NCBI RefSeq assembly: GCF_015477605.1
Contig: NZ_JADLQX010000005.1
Coordinates: 1-64,000, forward strand
Length of the DNA: 64,000 nt
Reading direction: 5' to 3'
From: Nocardia amamiensis
GTDB taxonomy: Bacteria; Actinomycetota; Actinomycetes; Mycobacteriales; Mycobacteriaceae
Shown here: positions 7,694 to 16,680 of the stretch, in pieces
How the letters are laid out: each line of letters begins with the position of its first letter
Position numbering within the stretch: position 1 is the stretch's first letter
Notes under the pieces: model-generated
Databases searched by the model: none
What the model saw: only the letters and a program-made list of their open reading frames with translations
Told to the model about the DNA's origin: nothing
Program-made: the position numbers and the translations under genes

Positions 7694-8847
7694 CCGTGGA
7701 TACCGAATCGAGCGTCCGCCCGTCCACTGTCACCCTGCCGCCCCCGGACGGGGACCTCGGCATCATCCCCATCGGGGACCTCCGGCTGGAGAATGGCGCG
7801 GTCATTCCGGACGTGCGCCTCGCGGTGCAGCGCTGGGGTGAACTCTCCCCGGACCTGGACAACGTCGTGTTGGTCGAACATGCCCTCACCGGCGACTCGC
7901 ATGTCGTCGGCAAGCCGGATGCCCTCCATACGCTGCCCGGCTGGTGGGACGGCATGGTGGGGCCGGGCGCGCCACTGGACACCGACGAATGGTGCGTGAT
8001 CGCGACGAACGTGCTCGGCGGCTGCAAGGGCAGCACCGGGCCCTCCAGCTCGGCGCCGGACGGAAAACCTTGGGGCGCACGGTTTCCGGAGATCTCGATC
8101 CGCGATCAAGTGACCGCGGAAGCCGCGCTGCTCGACCTGCTCCGCATCGACCGGCTCGCCGCCGTTGTCGGCGGGTCGATGGGCGGCATGCGCGTGCTGG
8201 AGTGGATGGTGGGCGCGCCGGAGCGGGTCGCCGCCGCACTGGTGCTCGCGGTCGGCGCGCGCGCCACCGCCGACCAGATCGGCACTCAGACCACGCAGAT
8301 CGCGGCGATCAAGGCCGACCCCGACTGGCAGGGCGGCGACTACCACGGCACCGGCCGCGCCCCGATGGCGGGCATGGCCATCGCCCGGCGCATCGCGCAC
8401 CTGACCTACCGCACCGAGTTCGAGCTCGACCACCGGTTCGAGAACAAGCCGCAGGGCGACGAGGACCCGTGGAACGGCGGCCGCTACGCGGTGCAGAGCT
8501 ACCTGGACCACCAGGCCGACAAGCTGTGCAAACGCTTCGATCCGGCCACCTACGTGCTGCTGACCGAGGCGATGAACCGCCACGACGTCGGCCGCGGCCG
8601 CGGCGGCATCGAGGCGGCGCTCGCGGCGACGCCGGTGCCGTGCGTGGTCGGCGGCGTCGACTCCGACCGCCTGTACCCGCTGCGGACCCAGCAGGAGCTC
8701 GCCGATCTGCTGCCCGGCTGCGACCGCCTGGAGGTCGTGAATTCCCGCGACGGGCACGACGGCTTCCTCACCGAGGCGGCGGCGGTGTCGAAGCTGCTGA
8801 CCGAGACCATGCGCCTCGCCCGGGCGGGCGTGCGACGCGAACGGTGA
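7690..8847 (+). CDS. metX: Homoserine O-acetyltransferase
   Basis: A 385-residue alpha/beta-hydrolase-fold enzyme that acetylates L-homoserine with acetyl-CoA, the first committed step of methionine synthesis. Family motifs are [24 protein letters not shown] and the nucleophile elbow GGSMGGM with Ser163. A late Asp ([10 protein letters not shown], 324/326) and His356 (DGHDGF) complete the triad. Acetyl rather than succinyl specificity is the rule for actinobacterial MetX but is not proven by these motifs. The GTG at 7690 overlaps the TGA of the metY remnant by four bases, so translation is likely coupled. SAM-IV control is expected. Confidence 0.95.
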   Translation: MTVDTESSVRPSTVTLPPPDGDLGIIPIGDLRLENGAVIPDVRLAVQRWGELSPDLDNVVLVEHALTGDSHVVGKPDALHTLPGWWDGMVGPGAPLDTDEWCVIATNVLGGCKGSTGPSSSAPDGKPWGARFPEISIRDQVTAEAALLDLLRIDRLAAVVGGSMGGMRVLEWMVGAPERVAAALVLAVGARATADQIGTQTTQIAAIKADPDWQGGDYHGTGRAPMAGMAIARRIAHLTYRTEFELDHRFENKPQGDEDPWNGGRYAVQSYLDHQADKLCKRFDPATYVLLTEAMNRHDVGRGRGGIEAALAATPVPCVVGGVDSDRLYPLRTQQELADLLPGCDRLEVVNSRDGHDGFLTEAAAVSKLLTETMRLARAGVRRER

Positions 8848-8887
8848 ACAGGCCGCTGCGGCAGAGCGTTTCGCGCTGACCGTAGTC

Positions 8888-8918
8888 ACTGCTTCTGATG
8901 GGCGCTGCCGGAAGCAGT
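8888..8918 (+). terminator. Hairpin downstream of metX
   Basis: ACTGCTTC (8888-8895) and GAAGCAGT (8911-8918) form a perfect 8-bp stem 40 bp after the metX stop. It probably ends the methionine transcript. Confidence 0.5.
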
Positions 8919-8930
8919 CCGTCCTCACCC

Positions 8931-9074
8931 CGCGCACGGCCAGAGCGAAGTCGCAGGCCCTCGGCCCGCGCACGGCCGGAGCGAAGGCACCGAGGTACGC
9001 AGAACGCGCACGGCCGGAGCGAAGGTACGGAGGTACGCAGAACGCGCACGGCCGGAGCGAAGGCGGAGGTACGC
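8931..9074. repeat. Tandem repeat, 36-38 bp unit, four copies
   Basis: The core CGCGCACGGCCGGAGCGAAG begins at 8931 (one mismatch), 8967, 9005 and 9043. The spacers of the last three copies read close to GCACCGAGGTACGCAGAA, so the period settles at 38 bp. The array fills the space between the metX hairpin and the stop codon of the DUF3017 gene. It has no coding character and looks like an intergenic amplified element. Confidence 0.85.
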
Positions 9075-9395
9075 CTAGCCGAGATTGATGGTGGCCGCGA
9101 GGAAGACGATGCTCGAGCCGAACAGTGTCAGCGCGCCCACGTCGAAAGGCTTGCTGCGCACCGCGAGCAGACCGACCCGCGCGGTCGGCAGGCACAGCCG
9201 GAACGCCGCGGCCAGCAACGTGGCCCCACCGAAGAAGAAAGCCCCGCGCCGCCACCGATCCGACGCGACGAACACCACCGCCACCACGATCACCAGCGCG
9301 ACGACCACCATCGGCAGATGGCAGCGCAAGAACTCCGCCCCCGAACTGCGGCGCCCACCTCGCTGCTCCACGGAAGGCGTGTCGGCATCGGTCAC
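9075..9395 (-). CDS. DUF3017 family small membrane protein
   Basis: A 106-residue protein with a short cytoplasmic N-terminus and three predicted transmembrane segments (MVVVALVIVVAVVFVA, GAFFFGGATLLAAAFRLCL, VGALTLFGSSIVFLAATI), linked by Arg-rich turns such as LPTARVGLLAVRSKPFD. Members occur across actinobacteria, usually directly after folD. No folD is visible here. Function is unknown. The tandem repeat array begins immediately at its stop codon. Confidence 0.8.
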   Translation of the reverse strand: MTDADTPSVEQRGGRRSSGAEFLRCHLPMVVVALVIVVAVVFVASDRWRRGAFFFGGATLLAAAFRLCLPTARVGLLAVRSKPFDVGALTLFGSSIVFLAATINLG

Positions 9396-9605
9396 GCCCC
9401 GATTCTTGCAGACCCGCGCGGCACCAGGAGATCAGGCCGCTCGCACGCTCGTCGCCCGCAGGCGGCGGAGCCCCGCGCTGCCTTGATCTTCTCGCGACCC
9501 ACCGGGCGGTCCGATTTTGTTTCCGGTTCGAAAGCTGTTGTGGTTCAGGTCTATTGCCTCCGCTGGAAATATGGTCGCGCCGGAGGTACTGACATCATCT
9601 CGACC

Positions 9606-10034
9606 ATGATCAATCGACAGCTTTCGCTTCTCGCCGCCACCACCCTTCCGGCTGTGGCGATCGCGCTCGGCTCCGGCGCAACCGCTGCCGCGACACCTCC
9701 ACTCTCGCCACCGGTGATCGAGGAGGTCTTCTCGGTTCCTGGAACCGTGTCGGCGAAGTTCCACAATCCGAACAGCGAGGGTGTGTGCTGGGTGTACAAC
9801 GACGATACCGGGCAGATATTCGGTGGCAACAACCCCACGTCCTTCGCCGTCGCGGACGGCAAGATGGTCCAAACCTCGCTCGGCAATGGAAGCCTCCCCG
9901 CCGGACAGATGCGCGTGCGCGGCGCATGCGCCTGGGATCGCCCCAGCGGCGATCCCCGTGACGGCTACACGATGATGACGGACGTCATCGTCGTCGACGT
10001 GATCGGCAAGCCGAGCACGGGCAGCTTCGGCTGA
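9606..10034 (+). CDS. Secreted protein of unknown function
   Basis: A 142-residue protein with a cleavable Sec signal: MINRQ, a hydrophobic run and a probable cut after GATAAA near residue 29. The mature part reads as a compact beta-sandwich-like domain with GVCWVYND and RGACAWDRPSGDP, two Cys that could form a disulfide, and a Gly/Asn-rich middle. It resembles short exported Corynebacteriales proteins without assigned roles. The ATG at 9606 is the only start that gives a proper signal peptide. It stands alone, transcribed toward trmL 58 bp downstream. Confidence 0.7.
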   Translation: MINRQLSLLAATTLPAVAIALGSGATAAATPPLSPPVIEEVFSVPGTVSAKFHNPNSEGVCWVYNDDTGQIFGGNNPTSFAVADGKMVQTSLGNGSLPAGQMRVRGACAWDRPSGDPRDGYTMMTDVIVVDVIGKPSTGSFG

Positions 10035-10091
10035 GGATTCGCTGGTGGACCCGGCGGCTTAGCGGTAGCAGCACCTGATTGACTGACACCC

Positions 10092-10556
10092 GTGTTCCAT
10101 CTGATGTTCCACGAGCCGTGCATTCCGCCGAATACCGGTAATGCGATCCGGTTGGCCGCGGGGACGGGGTGTCATCTGCATCTGATCGAGCCGCTGGGGT
10201 TCGATCTGTCCGAGCCGAAGTTGCGCAGGGCCGGGTTGGACTACCACGATCTGGCGTCGGTGACGGTGCACGCGAATCTGGCGGCGGCGTGGGAGGCGTT
10301 ATGCCCGGAGCGGGTCTACGCGTTCACCACGCAGGCCACCACCCGGTTCACCGACGTGGCGTACCGCGAGAACGACGTGTTGCTGTTCGGAACCGAACCC
10401 ACCGGCCTGCCGGAGGACGTACTGTCGGACCCGCACATCACCGACCGGCTGCGCATCCCGATGCTCCCCGGTCGCCGCTCGATGAACCTCTCCAACGCGG
10501 CGGCGGTCACGGTGTACGAGGCCTGGCGCCAACTCGGATTCCCCGGCGGGGTCTAG
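10092..10556 (+). CDS. trmL: tRNA (cytidine/uridine-34 2'-O)-methyltransferase
   Basis: A 154-residue SPOUT methyltransferase that methylates the ribose of the wobble base in certain leucine tRNAs using S-adenosylmethionine. Family segments are [27 protein letters not shown] at the N-terminus, [11 protein letters not shown] in the middle and the knot motif [29 protein letters not shown]. It is the usual short length, lacking extra RNA-binding domains. It starts at GTG 10092. It is cytosolic and apparently monocistronic. Confidence 0.93.
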   Translation: MFHLMFHEPCIPPNTGNAIRLAAGTGCHLHLIEPLGFDLSEPKLRRAGLDYHDLASVTVHANLAAAWEALCPERVYAFTTQATTRFTDVAYRENDVLLFGTEPTGLPEDVLSDPHITDRLRIPMLPGRRSMNLSNAAAVTVYEAWRQLGFPGGV

Positions 10557-10727
10557 ACCGCGAACCGTCCCTTCGTCGAGTAGGCCTCGGACGCTCACAG
10601 GGCTGTGCGAAGTTCCGAAATGCTGCGCAACCTTTCTGCCGCGGCCGTCGTGGTCCAGAAAGCTGGCTTCGAACTCGGATCCCCGGAGGCGGGGTGAGCC
10701 GTGGATCGCGCAACTTACCATAGCGGC

Positions 10728-11381
10728 ATGCCCATTCCACGCGCTGAGCGGCCGGATCTCCCGGAGTACATGACCAGGGAGGAGTTGGAGCGACTCCCCG
10801 AGGAGATCGCGGAGCAGATCGAGTTGTGGAACGGGCGTGTGGTCTGGGTACGGCGCGGCCCTAGCGAACACCAGACCTTCACACGCCGCCTGACGAATTC
10901 GATAGAACGCTGTGCACGAAAGTCAATGTCGGACGAGCCGGAACACTGCTGGCGGGTCGACTTCGAAACCAGCGTATTCCTGGGTCGCACCGGCAAGTCG
11001 GACTTCCTGACACCGGACTTCCTGGTATTCCGCTGCCTCGAGTCCCCCTATCAGGATGTCCGCGCCGCCGATGTCCTGCTGGTCGGCGAGGTCCTGTCCC
11101 CGTCCAACACTCAGAGCGATATCGAGACGAAGAAGAGCCGCTACGCGAGCGCCGGAATTCCCTGGTACTGGGAGGTCAGGCTCGACCACGAGGAGAGCAC
11201 CATCGCCATCGTTCGCGCGTACGCGCTCGAGACCGGGCACGCACAACTGCCGGATGGAGTTCATCCGCTCCGCGCGGCCAACTACCTCGTGGTCGGCGAA
11301 TGGACCCACGACAACCCGAACGGCGTCGAGATCGACTTCCCCTTCCCCATCTACATTCCCTGGGCCGAACTGGAGTACTGA
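10728..11381 (+). CDS. Uma2-family (DUF820) restriction-endonuclease-fold protein
   Basis: A 217-residue protein of the Uma2/DUF820 family, with a PD-(D/E)XK nuclease fold. It begins with the common YMTREELERLPEE segment and a IELWNGRVVWV strand. Probable active-site residues are in SDFLTPDFLVF, VGEVLSPSNTQSDIETKKSRYASAGIPWYWEV. The family is widespread and often multicopy; its biological target is unknown. The ATG at 10728 follows TACCAT by a short distance, suggesting a leaderless transcript; a GTG at 10701 preceded by GGAGG is an alternative. Confidence 0.85.
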   Translation: MPIPRAERPDLPEYMTREELERLPEEIAEQIELWNGRVVWVRRGPSEHQTFTRRLTNSIERCARKSMSDEPEHCWRVDFETSVFLGRTGKSDFLTPDFLVFRCLESPYQDVRAADVLLVGEVLSPSNTQSDIETKKSRYASAGIPWYWEVRLDHEESTIAIVRAYALETGHAQLPDGVHPLRAANYLVVGEWTHDNPNGVEIDFPFPIYIPWAELEY

Positions 11382-11399
11382 TTCCCCGAGTTCGCCGCT

Positions 11400-11630
11400 T
11401 CAGATGTCGATTTCGAAGCGTTTGAAGCGCGAGGTGGCCCCGGCCGCGAGGCGGACGGCGGACTTGGGCACGCGATAGTGCTCGGCGAGGAGTTCGATGG
11501 CCGCCTTGTTGGCTTTGCCCTCGACGGCGGGGGCCCGCACGTACAGTTGCAGGCTGCCGTCGTCGAGGGTTTCCACCAGGGGACCTTTACGACTGTTCGG
11601 CTTGATCGTCGCCCTTACTACTGTCGGCAC
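11400..11630 (-). CDS. DUF167 (YggU) family protein
   Basis: A 76-residue conserved protein of unknown role with the full YggU pattern: VRATIKPNSRKGPLVE, LQLYVRAPAVEGKANKAAIELLAEHYRVPKSAVRLAAGATSRFKRFEI. The GTG at 11630 is chosen because upstream residues are a shadow of the overlapping gene. The start overlaps the 3' end of the DUF4349 gene by 44 bp, so the two are probably cotranscribed and coupled. Confidence 0.88.
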   Translation of the reverse strand: MPTVVRATIKPNSRKGPLVETLDDGSLQLYVRAPAVEGKANKAAIELLAEHYRVPKSAVRLAAGATSRFKRFEIDI

Positions 11631-12573
11631 CCTGCTCTCCTGGGCTGGTTTCCGCACCTTCCGAAGGGGCGGCGCTGGTCGAGTCCGGTGCCGATTCTTC
11701 CCCACTCGGCGCTTTCTTCCCGCGCCGCACCAGCCGCACGACGGCCCACAGCAGGGCGGCCAGCACCGCGAGGAAGCCGAGCCACGGAATCGCCTTGCCG
11801 CTGAACACGACCGCGTCCCGCAACCAGTCCACCAGCGAGTTCCAGCCGGCGACGATGCCGTCCCAGAAGCTGTCGGCGTCGTCGTCGGACTTCTTCTCGT
11901 CGGTGGTGATGTCGATGGTCAGCGTGGACAAGGCCACCTGGTCGTCCAGCCGCCGCTTCTGCGCGGTGAGACTGTCCAGCTCGCCTTGGCGGCCGGCGAG
12001 CGCCTGCTCGGCGGCGAGCAGGTCGGAGGTGGTGGTGGCGCCCGCGATGAGCGCGCGCAGCCGGTCGACCGAAGCCTGCAATGCCTTGATCCTGGCGTCC
12101 AGGTCCTCCCACTGCATGGTGACGTCGTCGCGGTTGGTGCTGACCCGGGTGACCCGGCCGACGCCGCCGAGTCCCGCGATGAACGCGTCGGTCTTGTCGG
12201 CGGGCAGCCGGACGACGAGCGTCGCGCTCGGCTCGGAGTCGTCGGTGCCGGGCTGTTCGGTGCGGCTGTCGACCCGTCCGCCCGCCTCGCGCACCCGATC
12301 GACGATCGAGCCCGCCGCGGCGATCGGTGCGTCGGCGGTGATCTCGACACTGCCGGTGACGACTTCTTTGCGCAGGGTCATCGGTTCGCCGCCCGAGTTG
12401 TCCCGCTTCGGCGGCGCCTGCTCGCGGAACCCGGGAGGCACCACCGCAGGGGCGGGCCCGGTGGCTATCGAGGACGATCGGTCCAGGCCGGGCGCCGCTT
12501 CGTCGTCGTCACCGCAGCCGGCGAGCAAAGTCAACCCCAGCACGCCGACACACAGCACAGCAAGCTTCCTCAT
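11587..12573 (-). CDS. DUF4349 domain lipoprotein
   Basis: A 328-residue surface lipoprotein. The signal peptide ends in the lipobox LLAGC with Cys20. A linker rich in Pro and acidic residues leads to the DUF4349 region (about residues 70-280): a beta-strand-rich start, a central coiled coil with heptads such as WEDLDARIKALQASVDRLRALI and AEQALAGRQGELDSLTAQKRRLDDQ, and a transmembrane segment near residue 265 (AIPWLGFLAVLAALLWAVV) followed by a basic, then acidic tail. It would span the envelope with both ends membrane-bound. Function unknown. Confidence 0.85.
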   Translation of the reverse strand: MRKLAVLCVGVLGLTLLAGCGDDDEAAPGLDRSSSIATGPAPAVVPPGFREQAPPKRDNSGGEPMTLRKEVVTGSVEITADAPIAAAGSIVDRVREAGGRVDSRTEQPGTDDSEPSATLVVRLPADKTDAFIAGLGGVGRVTRVSTNRDDVTMQWEDLDARIKALQASVDRLRALIAGATTTSDLLAAEQALAGRQGELDSLTAQKRRLDDQVALSTLTIDITTDEKKSDDDADSFWDGIVAGWNSLVDWLRDAVVFSGKAIPWLGFLAVLAALLWAVVRLVRRGKKAPSGEESAPDSTSAAPSEGAETSPGEQGADSSKGDDQAEQS

Positions 12574-12603
12574 GCCTGGCACAGTAGCCGGTTAGGCCGC
12601 GGC

Positions 12604-15600
12604 TCAACGGAAGTCGCGCGACTTGGAGCCCATCCGCAGATCCAGGCGTTGCAAGTGTTCGGCGACGACGCTCACCGCGCCCTCGGCATTCTGCACCCGG
12701 CCCCGGATGAGCAGGGCCGTCGCGCCTTGGGCGAGGCGGCGGTAACGACTCCACAGCCCTACCGAGCAGACGATGTTCACCATGCCGGTTTCGTCCTCCA
12801 GGTTCAGGAACGTGACGCCCTCCGCGGTGGCGGGACGCTGCCGGTGCGTCACCGCGCCGCCCACCAGAACGCGCGAGCCGTCGGGCACGTCGAGCAGACC
12901 GGAAGCCGGGATGACGCCGAGGGCGTCCAGCCGCGGGCGCAGGAACTGGGTCGGATAGCTGCCTGGCGAGACACCCGTTGCCCACACGTCGGCGGCGGCC
13001 ATTTCCAGGTCGCTCATCCCGGGCAGGGCGGGCGCGGTGGTGGCCGCGCCGGTCCCGGGCAGACGGTCCGGACGCTCGCCCGCGGCGGCGCCCGCTGCCC
13101 ACAATGCTTCGCGGCGGGTGACGCCCAGACTGCCGAGCGCACCCGCGGTGGCGAGTGATTCCGCTTGGGCGACAGTGAGTTCCACCCGCCCGGTCAGATC
13201 GAGGAAAGAGGTGTAGGGTCGCTCGCCCCTGGCGGCGACGATGCGTTCGGCGAGGTCGTCGCCGATCTGGCGGACCGCGGCCAGACCGAGGCGCACCTCG
13301 GTGCCCTTCGCCTCCAGGGTGGGCTCGGCCCGGCTGGCGTTGACATCGGGACCGTGCACCGCGACGCCGTGCCTGCGCGCGTCGGCGACCAGCGACTGCG
13401 GGGAGTAGAAGCCCATCGGCTGGGCGCGCAGCAAGCCCGCCGAGAACGCGGCGGGATGGTGCAGCTTGAACCAGGCCGAGTAGAACACGATCGAAGCGAA
13501 ACTCTGCGAATGACTTTCCGGGAAACCGAAATTCGCGAACGCGTAGAGCTTCTCGTAGATCCGGTCGGCGACCTCGCCGGTGATGCCGTGCCGCTCGCGC
13601 ATGCCCCGGTAGAGCCGTTCCCTGAGCCGCTCCATGCGTTCCGGGGATCGTTTGGAACCCATCGCGCGGCGCAGCTGATCGGCCTCGACGGCGGTGAATC
13701 CGGCGACGTCGACGGCCACCTGCATGAGCTGCTCCTGGAACAGCGGCACACCGAGCGTGCGTTCCAGCGCGTTCTTCAGTGCTGGATGGTCGTAGACGAC
13801 GTCCTCGGCCCCGTTGCGCCTGCGGATGTAGGGATGCACCGAGCCGCCCTGGATGGGACCTGGACGGATCAGCGCCACCTCGACCACGAGGTCATAGAAG
13901 CTGCGCGGTCTCAGCCGGGGCAGCGTGGCCATCTGCGCCCGTGACTCGACCTGGAAAACGCCCACCGAATCCGCGCGCGACAGCATCTGGTAGACCTCGG
14001 GCTCGGCCAGATCGAGTTCGTGCAACTGGACGGTCTCGCCTTTGTACTCGCGCACCAGGTCGATCATGTAGTGCAGCGCGGAGAGCATGCCCAGGCCGAG
14101 CAGGTCGAACTTCACCAGGTCGATGGCGGCGCAATCATCCTTGTCCCACTGCAAGACGCTGCGGCCGGGCATCCGCGCCCACTCCACCGGGCAGACGTCG
14201 GCGATCGGCCGGTCGCAGATCACCATGCCGCCGGAATGGATGCCGAGATGCCGCGGCAACCCCTCGATATCGGCGGCCAGCTCGAGCACTTCGGCGGGGA
14301 TGTCGGTGTTCGTCTCGGCGCCGACGCCGGTCCAGCGGCTCACCTGCTTGCTCCACGCGTCCTGCTGACCCGGTGAAAACCCGAGCGCCCGTGCGGCATC
14401 GCGCACCGCGGACTTGCCGCGATAGGTGATCACGTTGGCCACCTGCGCGGCGTACTCGCGGCCGTACTTGCGGTAGACGTGCTGGATCGCCTCTTCGCGG
14501 CGGTCGGATTCGATGTCGACGTCGATATCCGGCGGGCCGTCGCGCTCCGGGGAGAGAAAACGCTCGAACAGCAACTGGTTGCGCACCGGGTCGACATTGG
14601 TGATGCCGATCGCGTAGCAGACCGCGGAGTTGGCCGCCGAACCGCGCCCCTGGCAGAGGATGCCGTTGTCCTTGCAGAAGCTGACGATGTCGTGCACCAC
14701 CAGGAAGTAGCCGGGGAACCGCAAGGCATTGATCACCGCGAGTTCATGCTCGATCTGCTCATACGCCTGTGGGCTCTGCTGCGGATTTCCATAACGTTCC
14801 GCCGCGCCGGTCATGGTGAGTTCGCGCAGCCAGGACTGCTCGTCGTGGCCGGCGGGCACGTCGAACGGCGGCAGTTTCGGGGCGATCAGCTTCAGGTCGA
14901 AGGCGCATTCCCGAGCCAGCGCCGCCGCGTTCGCCACCGCCTGCGGACAGTCGGCGAACAATCGCGCCATCTCCGCCCCGGACCGCAGGTGCGCACCGCC
15001 GGCGGGGGCCAGCCAGCCGGCGATCTCGTCCAGGCTCTGCCTGGCCCGGATCGCCGCGAGCGCCATGGCGCGGCGGCGCTGGCTCGGCGCGGCGAAATGC
15101 GCGCCCGTGGTGGCGAGCACCGGTAGGCCCAGACGCTCGGCGAGGGCGATGAGGTGGGCGTTGCGCTCGTCGTCCTCGGGGATGCCGTGGTGGGTGAGTT
15201 CCACGCTCACCCGGTCGGCGCCGAAGCGGTCGGTCAACTCGCGCAGCGCGGCCTCCGCGTGCTCCAGACGGGTGCTGCCCATGCGCAAGTCGAGTTCGAG
15301 CGCTCGGCGGAGGTGTCCTTTTCGGCAGCCGGTCAGGATGTGCCAGTGCCCATCCGACGCGTCGGTGAGCGCGTCCAAGTCGTAGCGCAGGATGCCCTTC
15401 TCCCCCGCGGCGAGGTGCGCTGCGGCGATCTCCCGGGAGAGCCTGCGGTAGCCCTCCTGACCACGGGCCAGTACCAGCAAGTGCGGCCCGGCGGGGTCCG
15501 GCGCACCGGTGCGCGGCGCCGAATCGGGGGCGGCGGCGTGCCCGCGTTCCGTGCCGGGAACGCGCGGTTCGGCAGGCACACCGAGCGACAATTCGGCACC

Positions 15601-15957
15601 GAAGACCGTGGGCATCCCCCATTCCTTGGCGGCCTCGGCGAAGCGGACGGTGCCGTAGAAGCCGTCGTGGTCGGTGAGCGCGATCGCCTCCAGGCCGAGC
15701 CGCACCGCCTCCTCCACCAGCTCCTCCGGATGGCTCGCCCCGTCCAGGAAGCTGTAGGCCGAATGCGCGTGCAGCTCCGCGTACGGCACCGACGGTTCGT
15801 CGGCGCGCCGCACCGGCTCGGGCCGGTACTCCGCGCGCTTGCGCGACCACGCGGGGCTGTCGCCGCCGTCGCCCGGGTACACCGCGCCCGGCTTCGACCG
15901 TCCGGACAGCACCCGTTCCATCTCCGCCCAGCTCGGCGGACCGTTGCCCCAGCCCAC
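12604..15957 (-). CDS. dnaE2: Error-prone DNA polymerase DnaE2 of the mutasome
   Basis: A 1117-residue C-family polymerase alpha subunit that copies damaged templates together with ImuA' and ImuB. It has an N-terminal PHP domain (ELHAHSAYSFLDGASHPEELVEEA and LTDHDGFYG), the polymerase catalytic Asp pair in PDIDVDIE near residue 475 and the third acidic residue in KFDLLGLGML near 615, and a C-terminal OB-fold region (MVNIVCSVGLWSRY). The length matches DnaE2 rather than DnaE1. The GTG at 15957 follows AAGGAGGTGA. A LexA-type box lies 18 bp upstream, so DNA-damage induction is expected. Confidence 0.96.
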   Translation of the reverse strand: MGWGNGPPSWAEMERVLSGRSKPGAVYPGDGGDSPAWSRKRAEYRPEPVRRADEPSVPYAELHAHSAYSFLDGASHPEELVEEAVRLGLEAIALTDHDGFYGTVRFAEAAKEWGMPTVFGAELSLGVPAEPRVPGTERGHAAAPDSAPRTGAPDPAGPHLLVLARGQEGYRRLSREIAAAHLAAGEKGILRYDLDALTDASDGHWHILTGCRKGHLRRALELDLRMGSTRLEHAEAALRELTDRFGADRVSVELTHHGIPEDDERNAHLIALAERLGLPVLATTGAHFAAPSQRRRAMALAAIRARQSLDEIAGWLAPAGGAHLRSGAEMARLFADCPQAVANAAALARECAFDLKLIAPKLPPFDVPAGHDEQSWLRELTMTGAAERYGNPQQSPQAYEQIEHELAVINALRFPGYFLVVHDIVSFCKDNGILCQGRGSAANSAVCYAIGITNVDPVRNQLLFERFLSPERDGPPDIDVDIESDRREEAIQHVYRKYGREYAAQVANVITYRGKSAVRDAARALGFSPGQQDAWSKQVSRWTGVGAETNTDIPAEVLELAADIEGLPRHLGIHSGGMVICDRPIADVCPVEWARMPGRSVLQWDKDDCAAIDLVKFDLLGLGMLSALHYMIDLVREYKGETVQLHELDLAEPEVYQMLSRADSVGVFQVESRAQMATLPRLRPRSFYDLVVEVALIRPGPIQGGSVHPYIRRRNGAEDVVYDHPALKNALERTLGVPLFQEQLMQVAVDVAGFTAVEADQLRRAMGSKRSPERMERLRERLYRGMRERHGITGEVADRIYEKLYAFANFGFPESHSQSFASIVFYSAWFKLHHPAAFSAGLLRAQPMGFYSPQSLVADARRHGVAVHGPDVNASRAEPTLEAKGTEVRLGLAAVRQIGDDLAERIVAARGERPYTSFLDLTGRVELTVAQAESLATAGALGSLGVTRREALWAAGAAAGERPDRLPGTGAATTAPALPGMSDLEMAAADVWATGVSPGSYPTQFLRPRLDALGVIPASGLLDVPDGSRVLVGGAVTHRQRPATAEGVTFLNLEDETGMVNIVCSVGLWSRYRRLAQGATALLIRGRVQNAEGAVSVVAEHLQRLDLRMGSKSRDFR

Positions 15958-15974
15958 GACCTCACCTCCTTTCC

Positions 15975-15990
15975 TCGAACATACATTCGA
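15975..15990 (-). promoter_or_regulatory. LexA-type SOS box of dnaE2
   Basis: TCGAACATACATTCGA differs from the actinobacterial consensus TCGAAC-N4-GTTCGA at one arm position. It lies directly upstream of the dnaE2 ribosome-binding site. Confidence 0.8.
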
Positions 15991-16012
15991 GCAATGGGGA
16001 TGTACAGGCAGG

Positions 16013-16468
16013 TCAGAGACTTGGCAGACGTTCGATGGAACCCGCGGACAGAGCTTCTTCGATCCGGCGCAGACGCTCCCGGATGAGCGCGCCGTAGGCG
16101 TCGGAGGCGAGGACGTCGAGATGCCCGCGAGCGATGGCCAGCTGCATCCTGGCCACGTCGAACTCGCCGACCCGGCGATGACTGTCGGCCAGATTCAGAT
16201 ACAGCGACGGAAGGAAGCCGCGCAGACCTTCGTCGAGCGGCACGCCGGGCGCGAACACCGCGGCCAGCGCGCGCTGATCCCAGTACAGCGCCTCGGCGGC
16301 CTCCTCCTGGAGATCGGCGAGATGATGGGCGATCACGCAGCGGTGCAACGCCTCCGCGTGTTCACCTAGTTCGTTCCAGAGCTTTTCCAACGCCCGCCGC
16401 CCCGCCTCCGGGTCTACGCCACCGAGCCGCACCGCGGCGAACACCTCCGCCATCCGATCGTCCGACAT
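16013..16468 (-). CDS. Small helical (TPR-like) protein with its own SOS box
   Basis: A 151-residue all-helical protein with repeats reminiscent of tetratricopeptides (GRRALEKLWNELGEHAEALHRCVIAHHLADLQEE, then LPSLYLNLADSHRRVGEFDVARMQLAIARGHLDVL). No catalytic or metal motif and no signal peptide is visible, so it is probably a cytosolic scaffold. A LexA-type box ends 12 bp before the ATG at 16468, and dnaE2 follows 55 bp downstream on the same strand, behind its own box. It may be an extra DNA-damage gene. I do not recognise a named family. Confidence 0.75.
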   Translation of the reverse strand: MSDDRMAEVFAAVRLGGVDPEAGRRALEKLWNELGEHAEALHRCVIAHHLADLQEEAAEALYWDQRALAAVFAPGVPLDEGLRGFLPSLYLNLADSHRRVGEFDVARMQLAIARGHLDVLASDAYGALIRERLRRIEEALSAGSIERLPSL

Positions 16469-16479
16469 GCCGCCGAGTA

Positions 16480-16495
16480 TCGCACATATGTTCGA
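16480..16495 (-). promoter_or_regulatory. LexA-type SOS box upstream of the TPR-like gene
   Basis: TCGCACATATGTTCGA has one difference from TCGAAC-N4-GTTCGA. It overlaps the likely promoter of the gene starting at 16468. Further TTCGAA-like half-sites follow up to 16520. Confidence 0.7.
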
Positions 16496-16629
16496 ACGTT
16501 TCGAGCGTTGTTCGAACCGTTTCGCGCACTCGAATCCCTCGTGCGCGTTGGATTCCCGAGCAGGGCGATCGGACCGCACGCGCGGACCGAGCAGTCGATC
16601 TCGAACGTGACCGGGATCACTTGGCAGTT

Positions 16630-16649
16630 AACTTACTTCGGAGTAAGTT
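16630..16649. promoter_or_regulatory. Perfect palindrome AACTTACT-tcgg-AGTAAGTT, operator-like
   Basis: Two perfect 8-bp arms with a 4-bp centre lie 31 bp before the start of the short-chain dehydrogenase. The form is typical of TetR-family operators. No regulator is adjacent, so the binding protein must be encoded elsewhere. Confidence 0.55.
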
Positions 16650-16680
16650 GATGTCGGTCCCGACCTGCAAAGGAGCAGTG

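Noticed and set aside
8931..9074. CRISPR array
   Set aside because: The units are direct tandem copies with near-identical spacers; there are no unique spacers and no cas genes.
7600..9255. Long minus-strand frame across metX and the tandem repeats
   Set aside because: Mirrors metX codons and the repeat array; no independent homology.
9396..9605. A folD gene next to the DUF3017 gene, as is usual in the group
   Set aside because: The region is only 210 bp and shows no FolD motif, so folD must be elsewhere.
11497..13158. Long plus-strand frame opposite the DUF4349 gene and dnaE2
   Set aside because: Antisense shadow of GC-rich genes; composition and lack of motifs give it no support.
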